64,000 nt of DNA from assembly GCA_964467345.1 (NCBI GenBank), contig CAYXPY010000006.1, forward strand, positions 1 to 64,000, given 5' to 3'. The notes beneath the pieces were generated by a model. It saw nothing but the letters and a program-made list of their open reading frames with translations, made no database searches and was not told where the DNA came from. The DNA comes from SM1-50 sp964467345. GTDB lineage: Archaea; Thermoplasmatota; E2; DHVEG-1. Numbering within the stretch: position 1 is the first letter of the stretch; every line of letters begins with the position of its first letter. Below are positions 24,738 to 33,661 of this stretch, in pieces. Both the position numbers and the translations under genes were made by a program.

Positions 24738-25879
24738 TGTTTCTGCTCCTGCGGTTCAGCAGCATCAAGAGCTTCTTCAAAGAGCTGGAGCACATCGATA
24801 ATTTCGACAGCGGTATGGGTTTTCTTCAGTTGCTCGTAGCAGGTCAGACAGGTACAGACCAGGGTTGGTGCATCCTTCTGCACCTCGGCGAGATACTGTA
24901 AACGACGTGGTTCGTTACCCTTGTCGTATCCATGATTCCATTGATAACAGCATGAGGATCCTTGAGGTGTCGCCTGTTCAACAAGATCACCAAACATAAG
25001 GATGGTTGTTCGGACTGCCGCACCCGGGGGTGTTTCTTTTTTGAACCGACAGGAATCATGCACAGTTAACTTTCCTCGTATTTTTCTGTCCGGATACTTG
25101 TTTTTGTATCTGAGGAGATATTCGACAACGCTGAGCACCTCGAAATGTTCGTTATATATTTTTTTTACTTGTTTCACCGCCTCGAAGCATTCCGCGCAAG
25201 AGGTGATAACGATCTTTGGATCGACTGCCTTGATTTTCTCATGAAGCAACCTTAGACAAGAGTCAGCCTGATCAAACTCACCTTGGAGCAGATGCGGTGC
25301 ACCACAACAAGCAGTCACTCCCCCAAGCACAGCATATCTCTCACCACTATGATCAAGGAGCCGTAGGGTCTGGCGCACTGTTTTTGTCGAGTAGATATAA
25401 CAGCCAGGATAGAACAGCACGTCAGCGTTCTTCACTGGTACCTCCTCCATGAATCGTGCAAGATCCCGTGACATGATTTTTTTGGCTGACACATACAACT
25501 TTTGAATAATGGCTTTTATACCCTTAAGATTCGGTCCTTTGATGAGAAGATATCGATGGTAGCCCCATGGCTTCTGATCCCGAATCTTCCATTTGAGAAC
25601 GCGCATCATGAGGTCTCTACGGATGTTGACTGGGCAGACGGGGACGCATTTCCCGCATTGAGTACAGTGGAAGGTGAACTGACTGATCATCGGAGGAACC
25701 GGTTGGTCCTCTTGTGTTGCCTGATTTAACTGCTGCATCGAAAAGGAGTCTTTTGTGACCGGACAAGCGTCCAGACAGCGATGACACCGGATACATAGAT
25801 CAAGATAGTGACTGACTGTCTTTCTTAGGTAACCTTCGGTAGACAAAGGAGATTCTGATGCTTCACTATGAACAGGCAT
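24734..25879 (-). CDS. HdrD/GlpC-like iron-sulfur oxidoreductase
   Basis: The N-terminal half has two [4Fe-4S] ferredoxin motifs, CIRCHRCLDACP and CTQCGKCVPVCP. The C-terminal half has two CCG domains (FYPGCYIYSTK with GGVTACCGAP; VHDSCRFKKE with SSCCYQW), the fold that binds a noncubane or other 4Fe-4S cluster in heterodisulfide reductase subunits. It passes electrons to a disulfide, quinone or unknown acceptor in the cytoplasm. The 381-residue length fits. It lies inside the rSAM/selenodomain-type run, as such Fe-S oxidoreductases often do in bacteria, and overlaps its downstream neighbour by 4 bases. Confidence 0.88.
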   Translation of the reverse strand: MPVHSEASESPLSTEGYLRKTVSHYLDLCIRCHRCLDACPVTKDSFSMQQLNQATQEDQPVPPMISQFTFHCTQCGKCVPVCPVNIRRDLMMRVLKWKIRDQKPWGYHRYLLIKGPNLKGIKAIIQKLYVSAKKIMSRDLARFMEEVPVKNADVLFYPGCYIYSTKTVRQTLRLLDHSGERYAVLGGVTACCGAPHLLQGEFDQADSCLRLLHEKIKAVDPKIVITSCAECFEAVKQVKKIYNEHFEVLSVVEYLLRYKNKYPDRKIRGKLTVHDSCRFKKETPPGAAVRTTILMFGDLVEQATPQGSSCCYQWNHGYDKGNEPRRLQYLAEVQKDAPTLVCTCLTCYEQLKKTHTAVEIIDVLQLFEEALDAAEPQEQKQ

Positions 25880-25909
25880 GATGGTCTCACAATGTGTGTA
25901 TGATATAAA

Positions 25910-26629
25910 CTATTTTTCTGTTGATTGTTCCTCTGTGTTTTTCCTTTTTTGCTTCATTTGCCGTCGTGCATACCAGCTGATAAGCACGAGGATGCAAACA
26001 CTGATAACAAGAACCCCTATCAGCTCCCAGGGAATGCGCCCCTGTGTTAGACCTTGAGTCAGAGCATCAGTTCCCACCACGACGATAATCGTCCCAGGGA
26101 GCATGCACAACCAGGACCAGAACACATAGGTTCTAAAGGAGACCTTTGTCAGACCAAACCCATAGTTCAGTAAGGTAAAAGGAAACAGCGGAATCAGTCG
26201 TGTCAGTCCCACAAGGATCATCCCTTGCTCCTCGGTGAGCCGGTCAAGCTTTTGCATAGTCTTGTTTTTCAAAAGCCATCGTGCGACAGAGTCCCGGGCA
26301 AGGTACCGGGCGATGAGAAACGTAAGGCTTGCACCCACTGTTGATGAGATGCTGATGAGAATCACTCCGATGATGGAGCCAAACAACGCCCCTGCGATGA
26401 CCCCAAAGATGGTACCAGGGATGGTCGCAATCACCGCACCGATGTAGATGACAAAGAACGCAATCGGTCCCCAGATACCCAGGGAGGTGATCCACTCCTG
26501 CAACTCCTGGAGGTTGTCTCCGAAACCAAGGCTGTTCATCACGATAAAAAGAACGATGATAAGGGCAATGAAGACGACTGGTTTCACCCAGTCGTTTGTC
26601 TTTCTGGATTGACTGTTGTTTTCGTTCAT
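25910..26629 (-). CDS. TVP38/TMEM64 (VTT domain) membrane protein
   Basis: I chose the ATG at 26629 because GAGGTC lies just upstream; the longer frame would run through a 21-base poly-A tract and encode a Lys string. The 239-residue product has the VTT domain: WGPIAFFVIYIGAVIATIPG, FGVIAGALFGSIIGVILISI, then GLTRLIPLFPFTLLNYGFGL and SWLCMLPGTIIVVVGT. VTT proteins are membrane proteins proposed to move lipids or small molecules. A TVP38 gene is a regular member of ArsS-type clusters. It is preceded by arsS on the same strand. Confidence 0.88.
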   Translation of the reverse strand: MNENNSQSRKTNDWVKPVVFIALIIVLFIVMNSLGFGDNLQELQEWITSLGIWGPIAFFVIYIGAVIATIPGTIFGVIAGALFGSIIGVILISISSTVGASLTFLIARYLARDSVARWLLKNKTMQKLDRLTEEQGMILVGLTRLIPLFPFTLLNYGFGLTKVSFRTYVFWSWLCMLPGTIIVVVGTDALTQGLTQGRIPWELIGVLVISVCILVLISWYARRQMKQKRKNTEEQSTEK

Positions 26630-26645
26630 AGACCTCAGGGTGGTC

Positions 26646-26666
26646 TTTTTTTTTTTTTTTTTTTTT
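26646..26666. repeat. T21 homopolymer tract
   Basis: There are 21 consecutive T on the plus strand (A21 in the transcript), beginning inside the arsS stop codon and ending 16 bases before the TVP38 start. It is prone to length variation and sequencing error. Confidence 0.9.
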
Positions 26667-27624
26667 ATACCAATGCTCCGCCGCAGGAAGACCCATGACC
26701 TGCAGTACATCCGAAGCAATGATCCGCGGTTGCTATCTCTCGGGTTGACAGCACTGATTTATTAAACTGTTTGATATGACGTGGAGTTGTTGCCATGACT
26801 GAGAGGTTTGCTGCAAGGTTAAAATCACAGTCATAGAAGGTCCCGTCCCATGCGATGTTGATCTGATGACGACACATCAATGAAGGAAGCGTCTGGGGGT
26901 TGAATGATTCTTTCAGCAGCCTCATGTAGTGTGGTTTTTTTTCTTTTAACACATCAAGAAAACGTCCCAGCGGCATGTTGGTGAGGGTGATTAGTCTTGT
27001 GAACTGTATGTTGTAGTGTTCTGCAAGGTATTTCCGGTACTCATTCTCAAGGGCTTTCTGTTCTGGTGGGAGCACGGGTTCAAGCGGATTAAACACGAGC
27101 GTCAGAGGCAGATGTGGTTGGATCCCGTAGCCTAGGGTATTTAACAACTGTAGTGCTGTGATGCTTTTTTCAAAGATACCTTCTCCTCGTTGAAGGCGGA
27201 CTTCTTCTTCGAGATAGCAGGGGAGTGAAGCGACCAGTTCTATCCCAAGCTCTTTGTACAACAAAGGTAAATCGTTATACTCTTGTTCAAGGAGGATGGT
27301 GAGATTTGTCCGTAGTTGTACTCGATGCTGTTGTGCCACAAGAGCTCTTAGGAATTGTGTGAGATGCGGATGAAGCTCTGGTGCTCCACCGGTGATATCA
27401 ACGAAGACTGAGGGGAGTTTTTCAGTGACCGCTAGGATATCTTTCATGGTTTCCCAGCTCATCTGTTCTGTGCGGTTTGGTGATGCTTGAATATGGCAAT
27501 GGTGGCAGGTTTGATTGCAGATGAACCCAAGGTTGATTTGTATGGTCTGAAGGTCAAGGCATCGTAATGTAGTACCAGTCAGGTCGAAAATTCGCTGGTC
27601 GAATTGGTTTTTCTTCTGAGACAT
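26665..27624 (-). CDS. arsS: ArsS-type radical SAM protein (rSAM/Cys-rich domain family)
   Basis: Radical SAM cysteines C36, C40 and C43 are in FICNQTCHHC. The C-terminus HCFGCTAGHGSSCGG is the family's Cys-rich motif, where some bacterial members have selenocysteine; here every position is Cys. In cyanobacteria ArsS joins dimethylarsenite with the S-adenosylmethionine-derived 5'-deoxyadenosyl group on the way to arsenosugars. AAGGGAG precedes the ATG at 27624. Neighbours include both dedicated glycosyltransferases and a TVP38 protein. No arsM methyltransferase is seen, so arsenic as substrate is not certain. Confidence 0.9.
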   Translation of the reverse strand: MSQKKNQFDQRIFDLTGTTLRCLDLQTIQINLGFICNQTCHHCHIQASPNRTEQMSWETMKDILAVTEKLPSVFVDITGGAPELHPHLTQFLRALVAQQHRVQLRTNLTILLEQEYNDLPLLYKELGIELVASLPCYLEEEVRLQRGEGIFEKSITALQLLNTLGYGIQPHLPLTLVFNPLEPVLPPEQKALENEYRKYLAEHYNIQFTRLITLTNMPLGRFLDVLKEKKPHYMRLLKESFNPQTLPSLMCRHQINIAWDGTFYDCDFNLAANLSVMATTPRHIKQFNKSVLSTREIATADHCFGCTAGHGSSCGGALV

Positions 27625-27697
27625 AAAGCTGGCTCCCTTAGGTATTGTTCTTTGATTGGAATTTACTTCCGCTATTTATCCATTTGCTTCCTTTTTT

Positions 27698-28426
27698 TTA
27701 GGGTTGTTGCCAGGGGTAGAAGCGTGCTAATTTTTCTGCTGGCATGCCACACCAGTATAAAAAGATAATGAGGGTGTCCCTGAATGCGGTATACAAGAGT
27801 CCTTCTTGGTTCCATCGTCGGTCTGAGGTGATGACTGTTACAGGAAGAATGATAATGTCGTCCTTGTGTTTTTTTATCCGACGCATCAGTTCAACATCCT
27901 CCATTAACGGAATGTCAAGGTACGCTCCTATGGAATCAAAATAGGATTTCCGCAGGAAGATTGTCTGATCTCCATACGGCGCGCGGGTCATCCGGGATCG
28001 AAGCGTGGAAAACATCGCGATGATTCGCAGGAGAAACCGTGGTGAATCTATCTGTAAGCTGAATGCTCCGCCGACAAGCCCGGGGTCCTGAAGGGTTTCT
28101 TGGATACGTGTGAGTGCATTTGTTGGCAGCAAGGTGTCCGCATGCAGAAAGATGAGAATGTCGCCTGAGGCATGGGCTGCTCCGAGGTTCATCTGGCGGG
28201 CTCGCCCTGCTTGACAGCTGTATTTCTGGATGGTTTCATCGGTAATCACCTGAAGGCTATCTTGTGAGGGGCTCCCATCGACGACGATGATCTCAACAGG
28301 TTTCTCTGCTGCGAAACGTCGGAGTGACTCAAGAAGCCCATTAATGATGTTTCCTTCATGCAGGACCGGGATAATGATTGAAAATGCCGGGGAGTCTGGC
28401 ACAGATTCCCCTTTACACGGACTCAA
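27698..28426 (-). CDS. TIGR04283-type glycosyltransferase (rSAM/selenodomain-associated transferase 2)
   Basis: This is a family 2 (GT-A) glycosyltransferase. Residues AFSIIIPVLHEGNIINGLLE open the nucleotide-binding half, VEIIVVDGSPSQDS follows, and ILIFLHADTLLP holds the DxD-like metal site, continuing with GAFSLQID and PYGDQTIFLRK. These match the transferase 2 family that travels with ArsS. The first ATG (28426) overlaps pepD by 14 bases; a GTG at 28402 with GGGG five bases before it is an alternative start. In the arsenosugar model it adds or transfers the sugar part; in this organism that is inferred. Confidence 0.9.
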   Translation of the reverse strand: MSPCKGESVPDSPAFSIIIPVLHEGNIINGLLESLRRFAAEKPVEIIVVDGSPSQDSLQVITDETIQKYSCQAGRARQMNLGAAHASGDILIFLHADTLLPTNALTRIQETLQDPGLVGGAFSLQIDSPRFLLRIIAMFSTLRSRMTRAPYGDQTIFLRKSYFDSIGAYLDIPLMEDVELMRRIKKHKDDIIILPVTVITSDRRWNQEGLLYTAFRDTLIIFLYWCGMPAEKLARFYPWQQP

Positions 28427-29861
28427 GGATTTTCAGCAGATACCGGTAGAATTTATCTACCGTGCTGATATGCAGCTGTTCCTCAGGGGAATGTGGGTTT
28501 TTCAGGGTCGGACCAATTGAGATCATGTCCATGCCTGGGAATTTCTCACCGATAATTCCGCATTCCAATCCTGCGTGAATCGCCTCTATCTTTGGTTCGG
28601 TTTTGAACATGTCTTTGAAGATTTTCTTTGAAAGCGCAAGGATTTTTGATTGCAGGTCCGGTTTCCACCCGGGATAGGGCGTTCCCTCTGATACCTTGGC
28701 TCCGGAGAGCATTGCGATGGCGTTGATGCGGTCTCGCATGTCCTGAAGCGCTGATTTCATCGGGCTGCGTGAGCTCATCCCGATCAGCACCGCGTGTTCT
28801 TTCAGGGAGATCGTGGCAAGGTTCGTGGAGGTGTTCACGAGTGTCTTTATGTCATAGTTCATCTGGTGGACCCCGTGCGGCAGCCCATGGAGCAGATTCA
28901 GGAGTTTGGTTTGGGATGGTTTGTCAAGGACTGTTTTCGGTGGCTCACCGGGTTGAACCTCGACCTTGAAGTTCGGGTCTATTGGTTTTATTTCCTCATA
29001 GATGTCTTTTTCTTCAGCTTTTACAACGTTCAGAAACGTGGTTTTCTGTTTCTTATTAATGGAGAGCTTTGCATACGCCTCCCGCGGGATGGCGTTGTGT
29101 TTATCCCCCCCTTTCATGTCAATGAGGGAAAAATCGCATTTCTGGGATACCTTCCAAAGCAGGCGTGCAAGGATTTTTATCGCGTTTCCCCGCTGTTCAT
29201 GGATGTCGACACCGGAGTGTCCCCCACGCAGACCAAAGACCTTTACGACCAGATGCTCTGATCCTGCAGGAACTGGTTGTGTTTTCACGGGAAGCTCGAT
29301 TGCTGAGTCTCCTCCGCCAGCGCATCCGACTGTGATAACCCCGAAATCCTCGCTGTCAAGGTTCAGCATGATCTTACCGGTAAGCATGTCTGATTTCATG
29401 GCAAACGCACCGGTCAGACCGGTTTCCTCATCGACTGTGTATACTGATTCGATTGGCCCATGCCGTATCTTTTTGTCCTCTAGGATAGCAAGACTGATCG
29501 CTAGTCCGATACCGTTATCAGCTCCTAAGGTGGTCCCGTCAGCGGTAAGCAAGTCTCCTGTGATTTTCAGCTGTATCGGGTCTTTTGAGAAATCGAAACT
29601 CACATCGCTGTTCTTCTCGCAGACCATATCCATATGTCCTTGCAGGATGATAGTGGGTTTGTTCTGCATGCCGGCTGTGCCTGGTTTTAGTATAACGACG
29701 TTTCCGACAGGGTCTATCTTTGATCTCAAACCCTGTTTCTGTGCGAAGTTAACGATATATTCTCTTATTTTTTCCTCATGTTTTGAGCAGCGTGGGATTT
29801 TCCTAATCTCATCAAAATGTTTCCATACAAGTTTTGGTTCTAAATTCTCAATACCTGGCAT
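28413..29861 (-). CDS. pepD: Aminoacyl-histidine dipeptidase (M20, PepD)
   Basis: I chose the ATG at 29861, with GGGAGG 6 bases upstream, giving MPGIENLEPKLVWKHFDEI. PepD is a zinc dipeptidase that splits Xaa-His and other dipeptides in the cytoplasm. Motifs include the metal-binding ILQGHMDMVCEK, the TLGADNGIG loop, the catalytic VDEETGLTGA, LDSEDFGVITVGCAGGGD and, for the lid domain, RGGHSGVDIHEQRGNA, with HAGLECGIIG near the end. The length of 482 residues is normal. It overlaps the glycosyltransferase gene below it, so it may head the same transcript, though it is not usual in ArsS clusters. It would finish digestion of imported peptides. Confidence 0.93.
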   Translation of the reverse strand: MPGIENLEPKLVWKHFDEIRKIPRCSKHEEKIREYIVNFAQKQGLRSKIDPVGNVVILKPGTAGMQNKPTIILQGHMDMVCEKNSDVSFDFSKDPIQLKITGDLLTADGTTLGADNGIGLAISLAILEDKKIRHGPIESVYTVDEETGLTGAFAMKSDMLTGKIMLNLDSEDFGVITVGCAGGGDSAIELPVKTQPVPAGSEHLVVKVFGLRGGHSGVDIHEQRGNAIKILARLLWKVSQKCDFSLIDMKGGDKHNAIPREAYAKLSINKKQKTTFLNVVKAEEKDIYEEIKPIDPNFKVEVQPGEPPKTVLDKPSQTKLLNLLHGLPHGVHQMNYDIKTLVNTSTNLATISLKEHAVLIGMSSRSPMKSALQDMRDRINAIAMLSGAKVSEGTPYPGWKPDLQSKILALSKKIFKDMFKTEPKIEAIHAGLECGIIGEKFPGMDMISIGPTLKNPHSPEEQLHISTVDKFYRYLLKILESV

Positions 29862-29971
29862 ACGATGCCTCCCTGTTTGTACGGACCGGTAACACCATAA
29901 CACATAAAAAAGGTTTGCCAAAAAAAATTAGGAGGAAACATTGGAGGATGTAATGTGCTTGGAAACGGATG

Positions 29972-30592
29972 TTAGGGGACGGTTATCGCTTTTTTTAAAT
30001 AGGGAAGACCTGATCGTTCGCTGACCTGTACTTCGTATCCATCTGGGAAGATAGCTGGTGTTCCGCTTTTTGGTTTTCTTTTACTGAAAAAGTAGATAAG
30101 CTGTGTTTTACCGTTTTTGAGCTCGACTAACTTGGAGTATAAAGTGTACAGCCCATAGGTGTATTCTGTTGCTCTCTCTGAAGGGACCAGGGCCATGGTG
30201 ATGATCCCAAAGTATCGTTTCACTGGTGTCATGAGCAGATAGGCCAGGGAGCATATAAAGAATGTAAACAAGAGGAGACCTATGAGCTTCTCACCGGTCA
30301 TCGTAATGTACATCAGAATCCGAACCACTGAATAGAGTAGGAAGACAAATGCGTACAGACGTGCCTCTTTTTTCCTTTTCACAAAACCAAACGGGATGAT
30401 TCCCAGAGATAGAACCACGAGAAGGACGTCTAGCCATACCAAGAGTTCATTATATGAAAACGACAGAAACCGGCTCAGATTGCCGACGAAAACGAAAGAA
30501 TCGACAAAAAAGAAGAGAAAGAGACAATTGACAAGAACAACGAAAATGAGGAATGCGACAATCCCTGCTGGGACCTTCTTTCCTTCATTCAT
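29972..30592 (-). CDS. Uncharacterised membrane protein
   Basis: A 206-residue protein with about five membrane segments in the first 140 residues (VAFLIFVVLVNCLFLFFF; LLVWLDVLLVVLSLGIIPFG; AFVFLLYSVVRILMYI; LLFTFFICSLAYLLMTPV) and a basic cytoplasmic-looking C-terminal part (FSKRKPKSGTPAIFPDGYEV). I recognise no family. No ribosome binding site precedes the ATG, so the transcript is probably leaderless. It is divergent from the LsrF-like gene. Confidence 0.65.
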   Translation of the reverse strand: MNEGKKVPAGIVAFLIFVVLVNCLFLFFFVDSFVFVGNLSRFLSFSYNELLVWLDVLLVVLSLGIIPFGFVKRKKEARLYAFVFLLYSVVRILMYITMTGEKLIGLLLFTFFICSLAYLLMTPVKRYFGIITMALVPSERATEYTYGLYTLYSKLVELKNGKTQLIYFFSKRKPKSGTPAIFPDGYEVQVSERSGLPYLKKAITVP

Positions 30593-30761
30593 ACAAACAA
30601 AGAAATGTCAGAGGCAGACTTATATTTTTTCCCTCTCATCAAAATACGGTAACTACTTAAAAATAACAAACGGTTGTCACAAACTCTGTATCACGAAGGA
30701 GATACAGTAATAAATTTATATAATGCTGCGACGTTTACCAGAAAAACGGAGGCAAAAGAGT

Positions 30762-31541
30762 ATGGATTGGGGTATGAAAAATCGGCTTTCAAAAATCATC
30801 AAACCAAAAGACGGTCGCACCGTAATGCTCGCCGTCGATCATGGGTATTTCATGGGTCCTACGTCTGGGCTTGAGAAACTTGACGCGATGGTCAATCCCT
30901 TGTTACCCTATACCGATACTTTGATGTTGACACGGGGTGCATTACGCACCTACATCAACCCGACTATAGATGTCCCAATCGTCCTACGAGTCTCTGGAGG
31001 GACCAGCATCATCGGACCACGGCTTTTAGAGGAAGGAACCGTCGTCTCAATTGAAGATGCAATCAGACTCAACGCCTCCGGGGTCGCGTACTCGATTCTG
31101 GTTGGTGCGGAATTCGAACGAGAAACAATCCTTGGCATGACCCAGTACATCGATGAGGCCGAACGATACGGGATCCCTGTTCTGGCGGTGACTGCCGTAG
31201 GTAAAGATATGAAACGTGACGCCCGCTACATGAGTCTTGCCTCACGGATAGCGGCTGAGCTTGGCGCTCATGTCGTTAAAACGTATTACGTCCCTGAGTT
31301 TGAGAAGGTCATCGAATCCTGTTCCGTACCAGTGGTCATCGCGGGTGGCAAGAAACAACCAGAGGACGAAGCATTGCAGATGGCCTATGACGCGATACAG
31401 GCAGGAGCTATAGGCGTTGACATGGGCAGAAACATCTTCCAAAGCAACCAACCAGTCAACATGATCAAAGCAGTCAACGCCATTGTCCATAAGAATGCCA
31501 CCCCTAAGGAAGCCTTCGAGGTTTTCAAAGGGAAAAAATAA
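30762..31541 (+). CDS. LsrF-like aldolase/thiolase
   Basis: I chose the ATG at 30762, with GGAGG at 30748-30752. The 259-residue TIM barrel follows bacterial LsrF closely: DWGMKNRLSKI, then VMLAVDHGYFMGPTSGLEKL, LRVSGGTSI, VTAVGKDMKRDARYMSLASR, VKTYYVPEFE (expected Schiff-base Lys) and VDMGRNIFQSNQPVNMIKAV. LsrF breaks down phosphorylated autoinducer-2 (3-hydroxy-5-phosphonooxypentane-2,4-dione) with CoA. No other lsr genes are present, so the archaeal substrate may be another ketose phosphate. It belongs to the class I fructose-bisphosphate aldolase/DeoC superfamily and is often annotated that way. A TATA box (TTTATATAAT) lies about 40 bases upstream. Confidence 0.85.
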   Translation: MDWGMKNRLSKIIKPKDGRTVMLAVDHGYFMGPTSGLEKLDAMVNPLLPYTDTLMLTRGALRTYINPTIDVPIVLRVSGGTSIIGPRLLEEGTVVSIEDAIRLNASGVAYSILVGAEFERETILGMTQYIDEAERYGIPVLAVTAVGKDMKRDARYMSLASRIAAELGAHVVKTYYVPEFEKVIESCSVPVVIAGGKKQPEDEALQMAYDAIQAGAIGVDMGRNIFQSNQPVNMIKAVNAIVHKNATPKEAFEVFKGKK

Positions 31542-31622
31542 TACCTATCTGTTAGTATTATACTAATTACGATATGTTTAAATAAAACATTTTATTACAC
31601 CTAGCTTTGAGGAGGCAAAACT

Positions 31623-32186
31623 ATGGACCTAATGTTGATAATAGGACTCGTCATACTTCTGATAGTAGTGGTAATCCTGTTATGGTTCTTCGGCTACTAC
31701 AACCGAGTCATACGATATGAAAACAGAATTGATAACGCATGGGCTCAGATTGATGTCCAGCTGAAACGAAGAGCAGATCTGATTCCGAACCTCATGGAGA
31801 CCGTTAAAGGCTACATGAATCATGAGCGACAGACCCTTGAGGCGGTCACCAAGGCACGGTCTGCTATTATGACGGCAAAGACACCGCAAGAAAGCATCAA
31901 TGCAGACAACATGCTTACCGGTGCGCTGAAGACCTTATTTGCGGTCGCGGAAAGCTACCCTGATCTGAAAGCAAACCAGAATTTCCTGCAGCTGCAAGAC
32001 GAATTAACCCACACTGAGGATAAAATCGCTTACTCCCGACAGCACTTCAACGATTCGGTTCTTTCGTTCAATAACCTCGTCGAAACCTTCCCAGGCAATA
32101 TATTTGCACGCATGATGGGCAGGAAAGAACGACAAATGCTGCAAATCCCAGAGGCATCTCGAGAGGTTCCAAAAGTATCGTTCTAA
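31623..32186 (+). CDS. lemA: LemA family membrane protein
   Basis: LemA proteins have one N-terminal membrane helix and a helical domain. Here the helix is LIIGLVILLIVVVILLWFFG, followed by the family signature YNRVIRYENRIDNAWAQIDV, LKRRADLIPNLMETVKGYM and, later, YPDLKANQNFLQLQDELTHTE. GAGGAGG lies 6 bases before the ATG. The gene is followed by htpX after 22 bases, a pairing common in bacteria and archaea, so the two probably act together in membrane protein quality control. The biochemical role of LemA is not known. Confidence 0.93.
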   Translation: MDLMLIIGLVILLIVVVILLWFFGYYNRVIRYENRIDNAWAQIDVQLKRRADLIPNLMETVKGYMNHERQTLEAVTKARSAIMTAKTPQESINADNMLTGALKTLFAVAESYPDLKANQNFLQLQDELTHTEDKIAYSRQHFNDSVLSFNNLVETFPGNIFARMMGRKERQMLQIPEASREVPKVSF

Positions 32187-32208
32187 ACAACGGTTCATCT
32201 CTGTTCCT

Positions 32209-33132
32209 ATGGCTGCTCAACAACCACGACTCATCGATGACCATATACGGAAAAACAAACGGGACACCGTCATTATCTGTATGTTCATGGTCATCCTTCT
32301 TTTTTCTGTCATTTTTGCCGTAGGCGTTATCCTTGGGGCTCCACCGATTCTTGTCATGATGATCGGACTTCCGATCGCTTTATTTTATATTTTCATTACC
32401 TATTCTTTCTCTGTGCAAAGCGTGATTTCTGCTGCCAAAGCACGCCCAGCAAACCCTCAAGTCAGAGAAGAGAAGATACTCATCTACAAAGTCGAGGAGA
32501 TGGCACTCGCAGCAGGGTTGCCAACACCCAAGGTCTATGTGCAGGAATCCAAGGATATCAACGCGTTTGCCACTGGCCATAAACCTGAGGATTCCATTAT
32601 TTGTGCCAGCACCGGTGCCCTTCAGCAGCTGAACACCGCGGAACTTGAAGGAGTTATTGGCCATGAGATGAGCCATATCCGCAACCGGGATATCCTTGTG
32701 ATGACCGTTACCGTCGGCGTGGTCGGAGCAATTGCGCTTCTTGCTGAGATCGCATTCCGGATGCTGTTCTGGGGAGCGGCAACGGGGCGAGGAAGTAGTG
32801 GCAGGAAGAAAGGACAAGGCAACATCATCGTCGTGGTGATCGCAATCATTTTCATCATCCTGGCACCGATTTTCTCCAGGCTTACGTATCTTGCAATCTC
32901 ACGAAGAAGAGAATATCTTGCTGATGCAGATGGTGCGTATCTGACACGGAACCCGGAGGGTCTAGCAAAAGCATTGGAAAAAATCAAGGGAGATCTCCCT
33001 GACGATCCCAAAGGATCCAAAACGGTCGCCCCGTTATATATCGCAAATCCCTTTAAACGAGCGCTGAAAGATTCCATCTGGTCGACACATCCCCCGCTTG
33101 ACGAGCGCATCAGACGACTACGGTCGATGTAA
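32209..33132 (+). CDS. htpX: HtpX membrane zinc metalloprotease
   Basis: HtpX (M48) degrades misfolded membrane proteins with its active site on the cytoplasmic face. Membrane helices lie in residues about 20-70. The HExxH motif is GHEMSH at residues 151-156 (His152, Glu153, His156), and the third zinc ligand is the Glu of SRRREYLADADGAYLT. Two more hydrophobic segments (VVGAIALLAEIAFRMLFWG; IIVVVIAIIFIILAPIFSRL) lie between them. The C-terminus IWSTHPPLDERIRRL is typical. The 307-residue length is normal. It is in an operon with lemA. Confidence 0.95.
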   Translation: MAAQQPRLIDDHIRKNKRDTVIICMFMVILLFSVIFAVGVILGAPPILVMMIGLPIALFYIFITYSFSVQSVISAAKARPANPQVREEKILIYKVEEMALAAGLPTPKVYVQESKDINAFATGHKPEDSIICASTGALQQLNTAELEGVIGHEMSHIRNRDILVMTVTVGVVGAIALLAEIAFRMLFWGAATGRGSSGRKKGQGNIIVVVIAIIFIILAPIFSRLTYLAISRRREYLADADGAYLTRNPEGLAKALEKIKGDLPDDPKGSKTVAPLYIANPFKRALKDSIWSTHPPLDERIRRLRSM

Positions 33133-33166
33133 CCCCTCTTACCGTTTTCCAAAGAAAAGAAGATTC

Positions 33167-33661
33167 TTATTTGGTTAGAACGGATCGGACGAATGCATCG
33201 ATATGTTCTTTGCCGTTTTTTATCGTCCCTTTCCTCATCTGTAACCCCAGGAACGAATCTGATACCGCCATACCAAGACTACCAAGGGTTTGTTGCATCA
33301 TCTGTCTGGGTTTCCCCTTTGGGTCTGGAATACCACCACCAGTGACAAACAGGAATACCTTTTTTCCTTTGATGTTCTGCGCAGAGGAAAAAAATGTACT
33401 AATGAACGGTGTTGCGCTTCCTCCCCAGGTTGGTGACCCAACGATGACTGTCTCGTATTTCCCTAAATCGACGGTTGTGTTTTTTATTGGAAGCTGCTGT
33501 TGTTTCATCGCCGCCCGTCCCGCAGTAAAAAACCCTGGTCGTTTCAACGCCTCGATTTCGATTAGGTCGACATCTGCTTGTTTTTGTTGTAGTGTGTCTG
33601 CAAGTAGGGTTGCGATAGCTTTGGTGTTCCCGGTCCTTGAATAATAGACAATCCCAATCAT
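33167..33661 (-). CDS. Flavodoxin
   Basis: A 164-residue flavodoxin with the FMN phosphate loop YYSRTGNTKAIA at the N-terminus and the isoalloxazine-contacting loops GSPTWGGSATP and VTGGGIPDPKG. It carries electrons in the cytoplasm. GGAAGG precedes the start. The gene converges on htpX and is alone. Two more flavodoxin-fold genes lie at 37.7 and 38.2 kb but are quite different in sequence. A partner enzyme is not evident. Confidence 0.9.
   Translation of the reverse strand: MIGIVYYSRTGNTKAIATLLADTLQQKQADVDLIEIEALKRPGFFTAGRAAMKQQQLPIKNTTVDLGKYETVIVGSPTWGGSATPFISTFFSSAQNIKGKKVFLFVTGGGIPDPKGKPRQMMQQTLGSLGMAVSDSFLGLQMRKGTIKNGKEHIDAFVRSVLTK

Noticed and set aside
26630..26719. N-terminal extension of the TVP38 protein through a Lys string
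   Set aside because: It would be translated from a poly-A tract and overlap arsS. A good ribosome binding site precedes the internal ATG at 26629.
30762..31541. Fructose-bisphosphate aldolase as the main call
   Set aside because: The superfamily fits, but motif by motif the sequence follows LsrF more closely than archaeal fructose-bisphosphate aldolases.
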